From assembly GCA_050184415.1 (NCBI GenBank), contig JBFXAJ010000019.1, forward strand, positions 1 to 64,000: DNA of 64,000 nucleotides, given 5' to 3'. Below are positions 33,647 through 41,641 of the stretch, in pieces. Numbering within the stretch: the first letter of the stretch is position 1; every line of letters starts with the position of its first letter. This stretch comes from JADLGL01 sp050184415 (lineage in GTDB: Bacteria > Pseudomonadota > Alphaproteobacteria > Rhizobiales > Kaistiaceae). The notes under the pieces are model-generated. The model saw nothing but the letters and a program-made list of their open reading frames with translations, had not been told where the DNA came from and searched no databases. The translations under genes and the position numbers were made by a program.

Positions 33647-34779
33647 GCGCGCGCGCCAACTTGCTCGACTGGTCCGAACCTGCCGGCGCTCCGTCACGCG
33701 CGGAGCCGACGCTGCCGTTCCTGGCCGAAGCCACCGGCCTCGGCGCCATCGACCGCGGCGCCGCTCGCGTCTCGGTCGACGACAAGGCGATGATCAACGC
33801 CCGCGCCGACGTGAACCAGCTCCTGCCGCTGAAATATCGCTGGGCATGGGAGAAGTATCTCGCCGCCTGCAACAATCACTGGATGCCGACGGAAGTGTCG
33901 ATGCAGGCCGACATCGCGCTGTGGAAGTCGCGCGACGGCCTTACCGACGACGAGCGGCGGATGATCAAGCGCAATCTAGGCTTCTTCGCCGCCTCCGAGA
34001 GCCTCGTCGCGAACAACATCGTACTCGCGATCTACCGGCATCTCACCAACCCCGAGTGCCGGCAGTATCTGTTGCGTCAGGCCTTCGAGGAGGCGGTCCA
34101 CACCCACACCTTCCAGTACGTCGTCGAAAGCCTCGGGCTCGACGAGGGCGAGCTCTTCAACATGTATCGCGAGGTGCCGTCGATCACCGACAAGGCGGCC
34201 TGGGCGCTCCGCCACACGCAGCATCTCGACGACCCGGGCTTCCGCACCGGGACGCCGGCGGCGGACCAGGCGTTCCTCCGCGACCTCGTCGCGTTCTACG
34301 TCGTCTTCGAGGGGATGTGGTTCTACACTGGCTTCGCGCAGATCCTGTCGCTCGGCCGGCGCAACAAGATGGTCGGCATCGCCGAGCAGTACCAGTACAT
34401 CCTCCGCGACGAGAGCCTGCACCTCAATTTCGGCATCGACGTCATCAACCAGATCAAGGCGGAGAACCCGCAGCTCTGGACGCGTGCGTTCCAGGACGAG
34501 ATCCGCGGGATGATCCGCGAAGTGGCGGAGCTCGAGGCCGCCTACGGCCGGGACACGATGCCCCGCGGCTTCCTCGGCCTGAACGCCGCCTTGTGCGAAA
34601 AATACATGCACTTCATCGCCAACCGGCGCGCCGCGCAGATCGGCCTGTCACCCGTGTTTACTGCGGCGGAAAACCCGTTCCCGTGGATGTCGGAAGCGAT
34701 GGACCTGAAGAAGGAGAAGAACTTCTTCGAGACCCGGGTGATCGAATACCAGAATGGCGGCGCGCTGGGCTGGGAGTAG
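33643..34779 (+). CDS. nrdB: Class Ic-type (Mn/Fe) ribonucleotide reductase small subunit
   Basis: Metal subunit of 378 residues that generates the oxidant for NrdA. It starts at a GTG overlapping the nrdA stop (GTGA). It aligns by eye along its whole length with Chlamydia trachomatis R2, ending FFETRVIEYQ. The six ligand positions correspond with a constant offset of 30: Glu119, Glu150, His153, Glu223, Glu257, His260. The first ligand is Glu rather than the class Ia Asp. The position of the radical tyrosine is Phe157 (EAVHTHTF), the hallmark of class Ic, which stores its oxidising equivalent in a Mn(IV)/Fe(III) site. Tyr159 matches the chlamydial Tyr129 used in radical transfer. Confidence 0.95.
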   Translation: MSARANLLDWSEPAGAPSRAEPTLPFLAEATGLGAIDRGAARVSVDDKAMINARADVNQLLPLKYRWAWEKYLAACNNHWMPTEVSMQADIALWKSRDGLTDDERRMIKRNLGFFAASESLVANNIVLAIYRHLTNPECRQYLLRQAFEEAVHTHTFQYVVESLGLDEGELFNMYREVPSITDKAAWALRHTQHLDDPGFRTGTPAADQAFLRDLVAFYVVFEGMWFYTGFAQILSLGRRNKMVGIAEQYQYILRDESLHLNFGIDVINQIKAENPQLWTRAFQDEIRGMIREVAELEAAYGRDTMPRGFLGLNAALCEKYMHFIANRRAAQIGLSPVFTAAENPFPWMSEAMDLKKEKNFFETRVIEYQNGGALGWE

Positions 34780-35110
34780 GCGGCGCGATGAAGGGGCCGT
34801 TGGCGGAATACGTTTGTCCGAAAGCGGCCGATCGTGGGAGCCGGCTGGTGCAGTTCCGCCTCTCCGGAGAATGGCTTTCGAGGGCGCCCGGCGTCGACGC
34901 GATGGCGCAGTATTCTGTGCGTCGCGGCAAACACAATGGCCAATGCAAAGCAGCGAGCGGCGCCGTTTGCTTCGGCGCCCGCTCGTTCGACTTAACGTGT
35001 CATCTTTCCGCCAAAGAGTCTATTGCGCCGTACGACAAAGGGCGCTTTGCTGACCCCCACGGCTGGCGACCCTACGGGGCCGACCGGCTCCGTAAGAGGG
35101 GAGTCAAGGA
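34780..35110 (+). other. 331-base region between nrdB and dppA
   Basis: No gene I can support. One open frame starting at 34788 lacks a ribosome-binding site, has a mixed Cys/Arg composition and runs out of frame into dppA. The region must contain the end of the nrd transcript and the dpp promoter. The only definite signal is the purine-rich GAGGGGAGTCAAGGA at 35096-35110 before the dppA ATG. Confidence 0.5.
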
Positions 35111-36709
35111 ATGCGAAAGACCACGTTGTTCTTGGCCGCGGCGGCCTTTGCCGCAACGGCCTCGACCGCGGCCCTCGGGCAGACGCTCGTATACTGCTCC
35201 GAAGGCGCGCCCGAGGGGTTCGACCCCGGGCCCTACACCGCAGGCACCACGTTCGATGCTACCCGGCCGGTCTATGACCGGCTGATTCATTTCGAGCCCG
35301 GCACATCCTCGGTCGGCGAAGGCCTGGGCCTCGCCGCAAGCTGGGAGGTCTCGGAAGACGGCCTCACCTACACCTTCCATCTGAAGCCGGACGTCGCCTT
35401 CCACACCACCGAGTGGTTCACGCCGACGCGGACGCTCAACGCCGACGACGTGATCTTCAGCTTCATGCGCCAGGGCGACGAGGCGAACCCCTGGTATCAG
35501 TATAGCGCCGGGGTCACCTGGGAATACTACAACGCCATGTCGATGCCCGATCTCGTCGAGAGCATCGAGCGCATCGACGACCTGACCGTCGCCTTCCATC
35601 TCACCCGGCCCGAGGCCCCGTTCCTCGCCAATCTCGGCATGGACTTCGCCTCGATCGTCTCCAAGGAATATGCCGACCAGCTCGAAGCGGCCGGCAACAT
35701 GGCCCAGTTCAACCAGCTTCCGGTCGGCACCGGGCCGTTCCAGTTCGTCGCCTACCAGCAGGACGCCACGATCCGCTACACGCGGAACAACGACTATTGG
35801 GGCGAGCCGGCGGGCATCGAGAACCTCATCTTCTCGATCACCGTGGACGCATCCGTCCGTGCGCAGAAGCTTCTCGCGGACGAATGCGATATCATGCCGT
35901 ATCCGAACCCGGCGGACATCGCCGTGCTCGACGCGGACGCCAACATCACCGTCCATCAGGCCGAAGGGCTCAATGTCGGCTTCCTCGCCTACAACACGCA
36001 GCAGGCGCCGTTCGACAATCCGGCCGTCCGCAACGCGCTGAACATGGCGATCAACAAGGAAGCCATCCTGGCGGCGGTCTATGAGGGCGCCGGCCAGATC
36101 GCCGTGAACCCGATCCCGCCGACGATGTGGTCGTACAACACCAACGTGACCGACTACGTCTACGATCCGGACGCGGCCCGCGCCGCGCTCACCGCCGCCG
36201 GCGTCGAGAACCTGACGATGAATGTGTGGGCGATGCCGGTCAGCCGCCCGTACAACCCGAACGCCCGCCGCATGGCCGAGCTGATCCAGGCCGACTTCGC
36301 CGCGGTCGGCGTTACGGTCAACATCGTCACCTATGAGTGGGGCGAGTATCTCGAGCGCTCGGCCGCGGTCGACCGCGACGGCGCCGTCCTTCTCGGCTGG
36401 AACGGCGACAATGGCGATCCCGACAACTTCCTCGCGGTCCTGCTCGGCTGCGATGCCGTCGGCGGCGCCAACCGTGCCCAGTGGTGCAACGACGAGTTCA
36501 ATGCCCTCATCGAGCAGGCCAAAGTCCTCCCGGACCAGGAGGAGCGCGCCGCGCTCTACATGCAGGCCCAGGAGGTCTTCCATCGCGAAGCGCCGTGGGC
36601 CCCGATCGCGCATTCGGTCGTGTTCATGCCGATCCGCGACGAGGTGCAGGGCTATGTGATGAACCCGTTCGCCATCCACGAATTCTACGGCGTGACGGTC
36701 ACCGAGTAG
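35111..36709 (+). CDS. dppA: DppA-type periplasmic dipeptide/oligopeptide-binding protein
   Basis: A 532-residue family-5 binding protein with a signal peptide ending STAALGQ (residue ~24). Mature start TLVYCSEGAPEGFDPGPYTAGTT is characteristic of DppA, including the early Cys. Further DppA phrases are FNQLPVGTGPFQFVAYQQD, CDIMPYPNPADIA and LLGWNGDNGDPDNFL. The last of these carries the Asp that binds the peptide N-terminus in E. coli DppA, so dipeptide binding is likely (haem or aminolevulinate uptake by Dpp is also known). First gene of dppABCDF, with a good ribosome-binding site. Confidence 0.94.
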   Translation: MRKTTLFLAAAAFAATASTAALGQTLVYCSEGAPEGFDPGPYTAGTTFDATRPVYDRLIHFEPGTSSVGEGLGLAASWEVSEDGLTYTFHLKPDVAFHTTEWFTPTRTLNADDVIFSFMRQGDEANPWYQYSAGVTWEYYNAMSMPDLVESIERIDDLTVAFHLTRPEAPFLANLGMDFASIVSKEYADQLEAAGNMAQFNQLPVGTGPFQFVAYQQDATIRYTRNNDYWGEPAGIENLIFSITVDASVRAQKLLADECDIMPYPNPADIAVLDADANITVHQAEGLNVGFLAYNTQQAPFDNPAVRNALNMAINKEAILAAVYEGAGQIAVNPIPPTMWSYNTNVTDYVYDPDAARAALTAAGVENLTMNVWAMPVSRPYNPNARRMAELIQADFAAVGVTVNIVTYEWGEYLERSAAVDRDGAVLLGWNGDNGDPDNFLAVLLGCDAVGGANRAQWCNDEFNALIEQAKVLPDQEERAALYMQAQEVFHREAPWAPIAHSVVFMPIRDEVQGYVMNPFAIHEFYGVTVTE

Positions 36710-36766
36710 CGAAAGACATGGCGGGCGCCGGCCAGACCGGCGCCCGTCCCAACGCATCGCGGGCGA

Positions 36767-37777
36767 ATGCTCCGCTTCCTGCTCACCCGGCTCGCTCTGA
36801 TCGTTCCGACCTTCTTCGGGATCACGCTGGTCGCGTTCGTCTTCCCGCGGGTCCTTCGCGGCGACCCCGTCCTTTTGCTCGCCGGCGAGCGCGGCGTCTC
36901 GCCCGAGCGCTACGCCGAATTGACCCACCAGTTCGGCTTCGACCGGCCGCTGATCGTCCAGTATCTCGACTATGTCTGGGGCATCCTCCAGGGCGATTTC
37001 GGCACCTCGATCGCCACCAAGCGCCCGGTGATCGAGGACTTCCTGACGCTGTTCCCGGCGACCCTCGAGCTGTCGATCTTCGCGCTCGCCTTCGCCATCA
37101 TCATCGGCATCCCGGCAGGGATCATCGCCGCTGTCCGCCGCGGCAAGCTGTTCGACCAGGTCGCGATGGGCGTGTCGCTCATCGGCTATTCGATGCCGAT
37201 CTTCTGGTGGGGGCTTCTCCTCGTCATCGTATTCTCCGGCATCCTCGGCTGGACGCCGATCGATGGCCGGATCGACATCCGCTACTTCTTCCCCGACGTC
37301 ACCGGCTTCATGACGATCGACGCCATCATCTCGGGCCAGCGCGGCGCACTGAGCTCGGCGCTCGAGCACCTGATCCTGCCTACGATCGTGCTGGGGACGA
37401 TTCCGCTCGCCGTCATCGCGCGGCAGACGCGCTCGGCCATGCTGGAAGTGCTCGGCGAGGATTACGTCCGCACCGCGCGGGCGAAGGGGCTGCCGCCGCG
37501 ACGGGTCATCGGCCTCCACGCCCTTCGCAACGCGCTGATCCCGGTGGTCACGACCATAGGCCTCCAGGCCGGCATCCTGCTCACCGGCGCGATCCTCACC
37601 GAGTACATCTTCTCCTGGCCCGGTATCGGCAAGTGGATGCTCGATTCGATCTCCGAGCGTGACTATCCGGTCGTCCAGGGCGGCCTGATCCTGATCGCGG
37701 GCCTCGTGATGATCGTCAACCTCACGGTCGACGTCCTCTACGGCCTCATCAACCCGGCGATCCGCCATGCCCATTGA
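36767..37777 (+). CDS. dppB: DppB permease of the dipeptide ABC importer
   Basis: A 336-residue inner-membrane permease, opening MLRFLLTRLALIVPTFFGITLVAFVFPRVLRGDPV with the first helix. About six membrane helices are present. The EAA loop is YVRTARAKGLPPRRVIGLHALRNALIPV, and the typical C-terminus is DVLYGLINPAIR. It lies 57 bases after dppA and nine bases before dppC. Confidence 0.94.
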   Translation: MLRFLLTRLALIVPTFFGITLVAFVFPRVLRGDPVLLLAGERGVSPERYAELTHQFGFDRPLIVQYLDYVWGILQGDFGTSIATKRPVIEDFLTLFPATLELSIFALAFAIIIGIPAGIIAAVRRGKLFDQVAMGVSLIGYSMPIFWWGLLLVIVFSGILGWTPIDGRIDIRYFFPDVTGFMTIDAIISGQRGALSSALEHLILPTIVLGTIPLAVIARQTRSAMLEVLGEDYVRTARAKGLPPRRVIGLHALRNALIPVVTTIGLQAGILLTGAILTEYIFSWPGIGKWMLDSISERDYPVVQGGLILIAGLVMIVNLTVDVLYGLINPAIRHAH

Positions 37778-37786
37778 GGTGCGCCC

Positions 37787-38719
37787 ATGACGGACGTCAC
37801 GCAGTCGGCCAGCGGTGCTCCGACGCCGGCGCCGAAGGCCTCGCCCTGGAAGGCGCGGAGGCAGGTGCTGCGCGAGTTCTGGTTCTCGTTCCGCCAGAAC
37901 CGCGGCGCGATGATCGGCCTCGTCATCTTCGTGCTGCTGGTGCTGATCGCGCTCTTCGCGCCGCTGCTCGCGCCGCATGATCCGATCACCCAGTACCGCG
38001 ACTTCCTGCGGACGCCGCCGGCCTGGGAGGAGGGCGGCGTGCCGCAGTTCCTGCTCGGCACCGATGCCGTCGGCCGCGACATGCTTTCCCGGCTCATCTA
38101 CGGCGCGCGCTATTCGCTGTTCATCGGCACCTTCGTCGTCACGCTCGCCCTCCTCGGCGGCGTCCTCCTCGGCCTCGTCGCCGGCTATTTCGGCGGCAAG
38201 GTCGACGCGGTGATCATGCGGGTGATGGACGTGATCCTCGCCTTCCCGTCGATCCTCCTCGCGCTGGTGCTGGTGACGATCCTCGGGCCGGGCCTCGTCA
38301 ACGCGATGATCGCGATCGCCGTCGTCCTGCAGCCCCATTTCGCCCGCCTCGCGCGCGCCGCGGTGCGGGTCGAGAAGCGCCGCGACTACGTGGTCTCGGC
38401 GAAGGTCGCTGGCGCCGGCACCTTGCGGCAGATGTTCGTGACGATCCTGCCAAACTGCTTCTCGCCGCTGATCGTCCAGGCCACTCTAAGCTTTTCGACC
38501 GCGATCCTCGAAGCAGCCGCGCTCGGCTTCCTCACCGTCGGTGCCCAGCCGCCGACCCCGGAATGGGGCACCATGCTCGCCGACGCCCGCGAGTTCGTCC
38601 TCCGCGCCTGGTGGATCGTGACCTTCCCCGGCATCGCCATCCTCGTCACCGTGTTCGCGATCAACCTCATCGGCGACGGCCTTCGGGACGCGCTCGACCC
38701 GAAGCTGAAGCGGAGCTGA
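37787..38719 (+). CDS. dppC: DppC permease of the dipeptide ABC importer
   Basis: A 310-residue permease. The cytosolic N-terminus WKARRQVLREFWFSFRQNRGAMIGL, first helix, PHDPITQYRDF and LLGTDAVGRDMLSRLIYGARYSLFIG blocks are all classic for DppC/OppC. The EAA loop is YVVSAKVAGAGTLRQMFVTILPNC, and the C-terminus is GDGLRDALDPKLKR. Six bases separate it from dppD. Confidence 0.94.
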   Translation: MTDVTQSASGAPTPAPKASPWKARRQVLREFWFSFRQNRGAMIGLVIFVLLVLIALFAPLLAPHDPITQYRDFLRTPPAWEEGGVPQFLLGTDAVGRDMLSRLIYGARYSLFIGTFVVTLALLGGVLLGLVAGYFGGKVDAVIMRVMDVILAFPSILLALVLVTILGPGLVNAMIAIAVVLQPHFARLARAAVRVEKRRDYVVSAKVAGAGTLRQMFVTILPNCFSPLIVQATLSFSTAILEAAALGFLTVGAQPPTPEWGTMLADAREFVLRAWWIVTFPGIAILVTVFAINLIGDGLRDALDPKLKRS

Positions 38720-38725
38720 CCGGAC

Positions 38726-39568
38726 ATGGCGCTCCTCGAAGTCGAGAACCTCACCGTCACCTTCCGCACCGCCGCGGGGCCGTTCACGGCACTCGACCGC
38801 ATCTCCTACCGGATCGACGCCGGCGAGGTCCTCGCCATCGTCGGCGAGAGCGGCTCCGGCAAATCGGTGGCGATGCTTGCCGTGATGGGCCTTCTTCCGA
38901 AGAGCGCGACCGTCACTGCCGACCGCATCCGCTTCGAGGGGCTCGACCTCCTCGCGATGACGCCGAAGCAGCGCCGCGTCGTCATCGGCAAGGACGTCGC
39001 GATGATCTTCCAGGAGCCGGTGGCGAGCCTCAATCCGTGCTTCACCATCGGCTTCCAGATCGAGGAGGTGCTGAAGTTCCATCTCGGCCTGGGGAAGCGG
39101 GCGCGGCGCCAGCGGGCGCTCGAGTTGCTCGAGGCCGTGCGGCTTCCCGATCCCGAGCACCGCCTGCGGTCCTATCCGCACCAGATGTCGGGCGGCCAGG
39201 CGCAGCGGGCGATGATCGCGATGGCGATCGCCTGCCATCCGAAGCTCCTGATCGCCGACGAGCCGACGACCGCGCTCGACGTGACGATCCAGAAGCAGAT
39301 CCTCGACCTCCTGCTTCAGCTCCAGCGGGAGCAGCGGATGGCGATGATCATCATCACCCACGACATGGGCGTGGTCGCCGAAACCGCGGATCGCGTCGTT
39401 GTCCAGTACCAGGGACGGAAGATGGAGGAGGCGACGGTGCTCGACCTCTTCGAGCGGCCGAAGAGCCCCTATACCCGCGGCCTCCTTGCGGCCCTGCCGG
39501 AGAACGCGACCGGCGACCGGCTCCGCGTCATCGGCGACTTCATGGCCGAGGAGGAGGCGGCGCCATGA
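38726..39568 (+). CDS. dppD: DppD ATPase of the dipeptide ABC importer, short C-terminus
   Basis: A 280-residue nucleotide-binding subunit. Walker A is GESGSGKS, signature MSGGQAQRA, Walker B LLIADEPTTALD, switch His in ITHDMG. It lacks the ~40-residue C-terminal oligopeptide-transporter extension with its Cys-rich PxGCxFxPRCP motif found in most DppD/OppD proteins (usually ~325 residues), ending instead at DRLRVIGDFMAEEEAAP. The same truncation is missing from no other part of the chain, so it is a variant, not a broken gene. Stop overlaps the dppF start as ATGA. Confidence 0.93.
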   Translation: MALLEVENLTVTFRTAAGPFTALDRISYRIDAGEVLAIVGESGSGKSVAMLAVMGLLPKSATVTADRIRFEGLDLLAMTPKQRRVVIGKDVAMIFQEPVASLNPCFTIGFQIEEVLKFHLGLGKRARRQRALELLEAVRLPDPEHRLRSYPHQMSGGQAQRAMIAMAIACHPKLLIADEPTTALDVTIQKQILDLLLQLQREQRMAMIIITHDMGVVAETADRVVVQYQGRKMEEATVLDLFERPKSPYTRGLLAALPENATGDRLRVIGDFMAEEEAAP

Positions 39569-40401
39569 GCGCACCGCTCGTCGCTGCGGTCGATCTTCGG
39601 CAGGACTATCGCGTCCGGGTCTCGGCCTTCGCGCCGGTCAGGATCATCCACGCCCTTCGCGGGGTCAGCTTCACCATCGAGCGCGGCAAGACGCTAGCCG
39701 TGGTCGGCGAGAGCGGATCGGGAAAGTCGACACTGGCCCGCATCCTCGCGCTGATCGATCCGCCGATCGGCGGCGAGCTCTTCCTCGAGGGCCAGCGTAT
39801 CGACATCAGGAAGGACGGGGTTCCGCCCGAACTGCGCCGCCGGGTGCAGATGGTGTTCCAGAACCCCTACGGCTCGCTCAACCCGCGCCAGAAGATCATG
39901 TCGGTGCTGACCGAGCCGCTGAAGCTCAACACCGATTCCGGCCATGACGAGCGTGAGGGGCTGGCGGAGCGGATGATCCGCCGCGTCGGCCTGTCGCCCG
40001 ACCATCTCAACCGCTACCCGCACATGTTCTCCGGCGGCCAGCGCCAGCGCATCGCGATCGCGCGCTCGCTGATGCTCAACCCGTCGCTCCTCGTCCTCGA
40101 CGAGCCGGTGTCGGCGCTGGACCTCTCGGTCCAGGCCCAGATCCTGAACCTCCTCGCCGACCTGCAGGACGAATTCCACCTGACCTACGTCTTCGTCAGC
40201 CACAATCTTTCCGTGGTCCGCCATGTCGCGGACGACGTGATGGTGATGCTGCTGGGGGAGGTGGTGGAGCACGCGCCAGTCGAGGCCGTCTTCGGCAGTC
40301 CGCAGCACATCTACACGCAGACCCTGCTGGCGGCGACGCCGCGGGCGGATGTGGCGAGCATCCGGCAACGGGTGGCGATGAAGGGGAGGGCGGTGGCGTA
40401 G
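39565..40401 (+). CDS. dppF: DppF ATPase of the dipeptide ABC importer
   Basis: A 278-residue second ATPase, ATG at 39565 overlapping the dppD stop; the much longer upstream open frame is out-of-frame shadow. Walker A is GESGSGKSTL, signature FSGGQRQRI, Walker B LLVLDEPVSALD, switch His in VSHNLS. Like dppD, it lacks the usual Cys-containing C-terminal extension. Last gene of the operon, followed by a repeat-rich gap. Confidence 0.93.
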   Translation: MSAPLVAAVDLRQDYRVRVSAFAPVRIIHALRGVSFTIERGKTLAVVGESGSGKSTLARILALIDPPIGGELFLEGQRIDIRKDGVPPELRRRVQMVFQNPYGSLNPRQKIMSVLTEPLKLNTDSGHDEREGLAERMIRRVGLSPDHLNRYPHMFSGGQRQRIAIARSLMLNPSLLVLDEPVSALDLSVQAQILNLLADLQDEFHLTYVFVSHNLSVVRHVADDVMVMLLGEVVEHAPVEAVFGSPQHIYTQTLLAATPRADVASIRQRVAMKGRAVA

Positions 40402-40450
40402 CGGCCTCTTTTGGTCGCGGTGGGATAGGGCCCAGGGCACGGCCCAAGAT

Positions 40451-40499
40451 CCCCCCTTGAGGGGGAGCGGGTTTCGCGAGGCGGAGCCGAGGCGAAACC
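40451..40499. repeat. Dispersed-type hairpin repeat in the dppF-sitA gap
   Basis: Within the gap 40402-40738, which has no gene. CCCCCTTGAGGGGG (40452-40465) is one hairpin. GGTTTCGC (40470-40477) pairs with GCGAAACC (40492-40499) around an inner GGC/GCC stem. The arrangement resembles the extragenic palindromes common in rhizobial genomes and may also terminate dpp transcription. Confidence 0.6.
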
Positions 40500-40656
40500 A
40501 AGGGGGTTGCGGCCTCTCCGTATGCGCCGGCGCGAGGGCGAGGCAGAGACCCTCTCCGAAGCCTGCTCCTTTCAGTCGCAACCTTCCGCCTCCCCTCGAT
40601 GGCCGGGAAATTGGGGGCTGGGCAGTGGCAACATCGCTCTACAGCCCAACTCTTTC

Positions 40657-40684
40657 TTGCAACTAACTCGCAATTGCATTATCT
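40657..40684 (+). promoter_or_regulatory. Promoter of sitABCD
   Basis: -35 TTGCAA (40657-40662) and -10 TTATCT (40679-40684) with 16-base spacing. This falls in the only AT-rich stretch of the gap, and the start point would be near 40691, at the edge of the operator. Confidence 0.65.
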
Positions 40685-40692
40685 AGGGAACG

Positions 40693-40711
40693 ACTGCGAA
40701 TGATTGGCAGT
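40693..40711. promoter_or_regulatory. Fur-family (Mur/Fur-type) operator
   Basis: ACTGCGAATGATTGGCAGT is a 19-base palindrome centred on 40702 with a single mismatched pair, in the 7-1-7 layout of Fur-family boxes (TGCGAAT-G-ATTGGCA). It overlaps the expected transcription start, so metal-loaded repressor would block initiation. In Hyphomicrobiales sitABCD is typically repressed by the manganese-responsive Fur homologue Mur. The regulator identity is inferred. Confidence 0.7.
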
Positions 40712-40738
40712 TGCACCCGTATGTCCGGAGCTCGCCTG

Positions 40739-41641
40739 ATGGTCCGTCGCTTCCTTCGTTCCCTCGTCGTCGCCATAGCTGCCGCGATCGCAATCGGCGC
40801 AGCGGCGCCATCGGCGTTGTCGCAGGAGTTCAAGGTCGTCACGACCTTCACGATCATCGCCGACATGGCGCGGAACGTGGCGGGCGACGCCGCGGTGGTG
40901 GAATCGATCACGCGGGCAGGGGCCGAGATCCACAATTACCAGCCGACGCCGGGCGACATTCTGCGGGCGCAAGACGCGGACCTGATCCTGTGGAACGGAC
41001 TCAATCTCGAACTCTGGTTCGAGCGCTTCTTCCAGAACCTCCGCGACGTCCCGAGCGCGGTCGTGTCGGACGGCGTCGAGCCGATGGGCATCACCGAGGG
41101 GCCGTATACCGGCCGGCCGAATCCGCATGCCTGGATGTCGCCGACCAACGCGCTGATCTATGTCGACAACATCCGCGACGCGCTGATGGAGCATGACCCG
41201 GCGAACGCTTCGACCTACGCGGCCAATGCCGAGACCTACAAGGCGCAGATCCTGGCGACGATCGAGCCGATCCAGGCGGAGCTCGCGGGGATCCCGGACG
41301 AGCGGCGCTGGCTCGTGACGAGCGAGGGCGCCTTCAGCTATCTCGCCCGCGATTTCGGCCTCCGCGAGCTCTATCTCTGGCCGATCAACGCCGACCAGCA
41401 GGGCACGCCGCAGCAAGTCCGGCGCGTGATCGACGCCATGCGCGAATACACCATCCCAGTCATCTTCTCGGAGAGCACGGTGTCGCCCGATCCGGCGACG
41501 CAGGTCGCCCGCGAGACCGGCGCCCGCTATGGCGGCGTCCTCTATGTCGACTCGCTGACGGAGGCCGACGGCCTCGTGCCGACCTATCTCGATCTTCTCC
41601 GCGTCACGAGCGAGACCATCGCGGCGGGGCTCGCGCCATGA
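40739..41641 (+). CDS. sitA: SitA periplasmic Mn/Fe-binding protein
   Basis: A 300-residue cluster A-I metal-binding protein (ZnuA/SitA family). The start is the ATG at 40739 with GGAG eight bases upstream; an earlier in-frame ATG at 40700 lies inside the operator and cannot be right. The signal peptide ends PSALSQ. Expected metal ligands are visible as His in AEIHNYQPT, His in NPHAWMSP, Glu in VIFSESTVSP and Asp in LYVDSLTEADG. The absence of a His-rich loop argues for Mn/Fe rather than Zn. Overlaps sitB by ATGA. Confidence 0.93.
   Translation: MVRRFLRSLVVAIAAAIAIGAAAPSALSQEFKVVTTFTIIADMARNVAGDAAVVESITRAGAEIHNYQPTPGDILRAQDADLILWNGLNLELWFERFFQNLRDVPSAVVSDGVEPMGITEGPYTGRPNPHAWMSPTNALIYVDNIRDALMEHDPANASTYAANAETYKAQILATIEPIQAELAGIPDERRWLVTSEGAFSYLARDFGLRELYLWPINADQQGTPQQVRRVIDAMREYTIPVIFSESTVSPDPATQVARETGARYGGVLYVDSLTEADGLVPTYLDLLRVTSETIAAGLAP

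Noticed and set aside
34788..35110. Possible small gene between nrdB and dppA
   Set aside because: No ribosome-binding site, no family resemblance, and the frame runs on through the dppA start in another frame.
35072..38338. Open frame of 1088 codons on the minus strand across dppA-dppC
   Set aside because: It is antisense to three clearly recognisable transporter genes. Its product is a Glu/Asp/Arg/His-rich composition typical of reverse-frame shadows in high-GC DNA.
40700..40738. Upstream start (ATG at 40700) for sitA
   Set aside because: It lies within the operator and at the predicted transcription start, so it could not be preceded by a ribosome-binding site. The ATG at 40739 has GGAG and begins the signal peptide.
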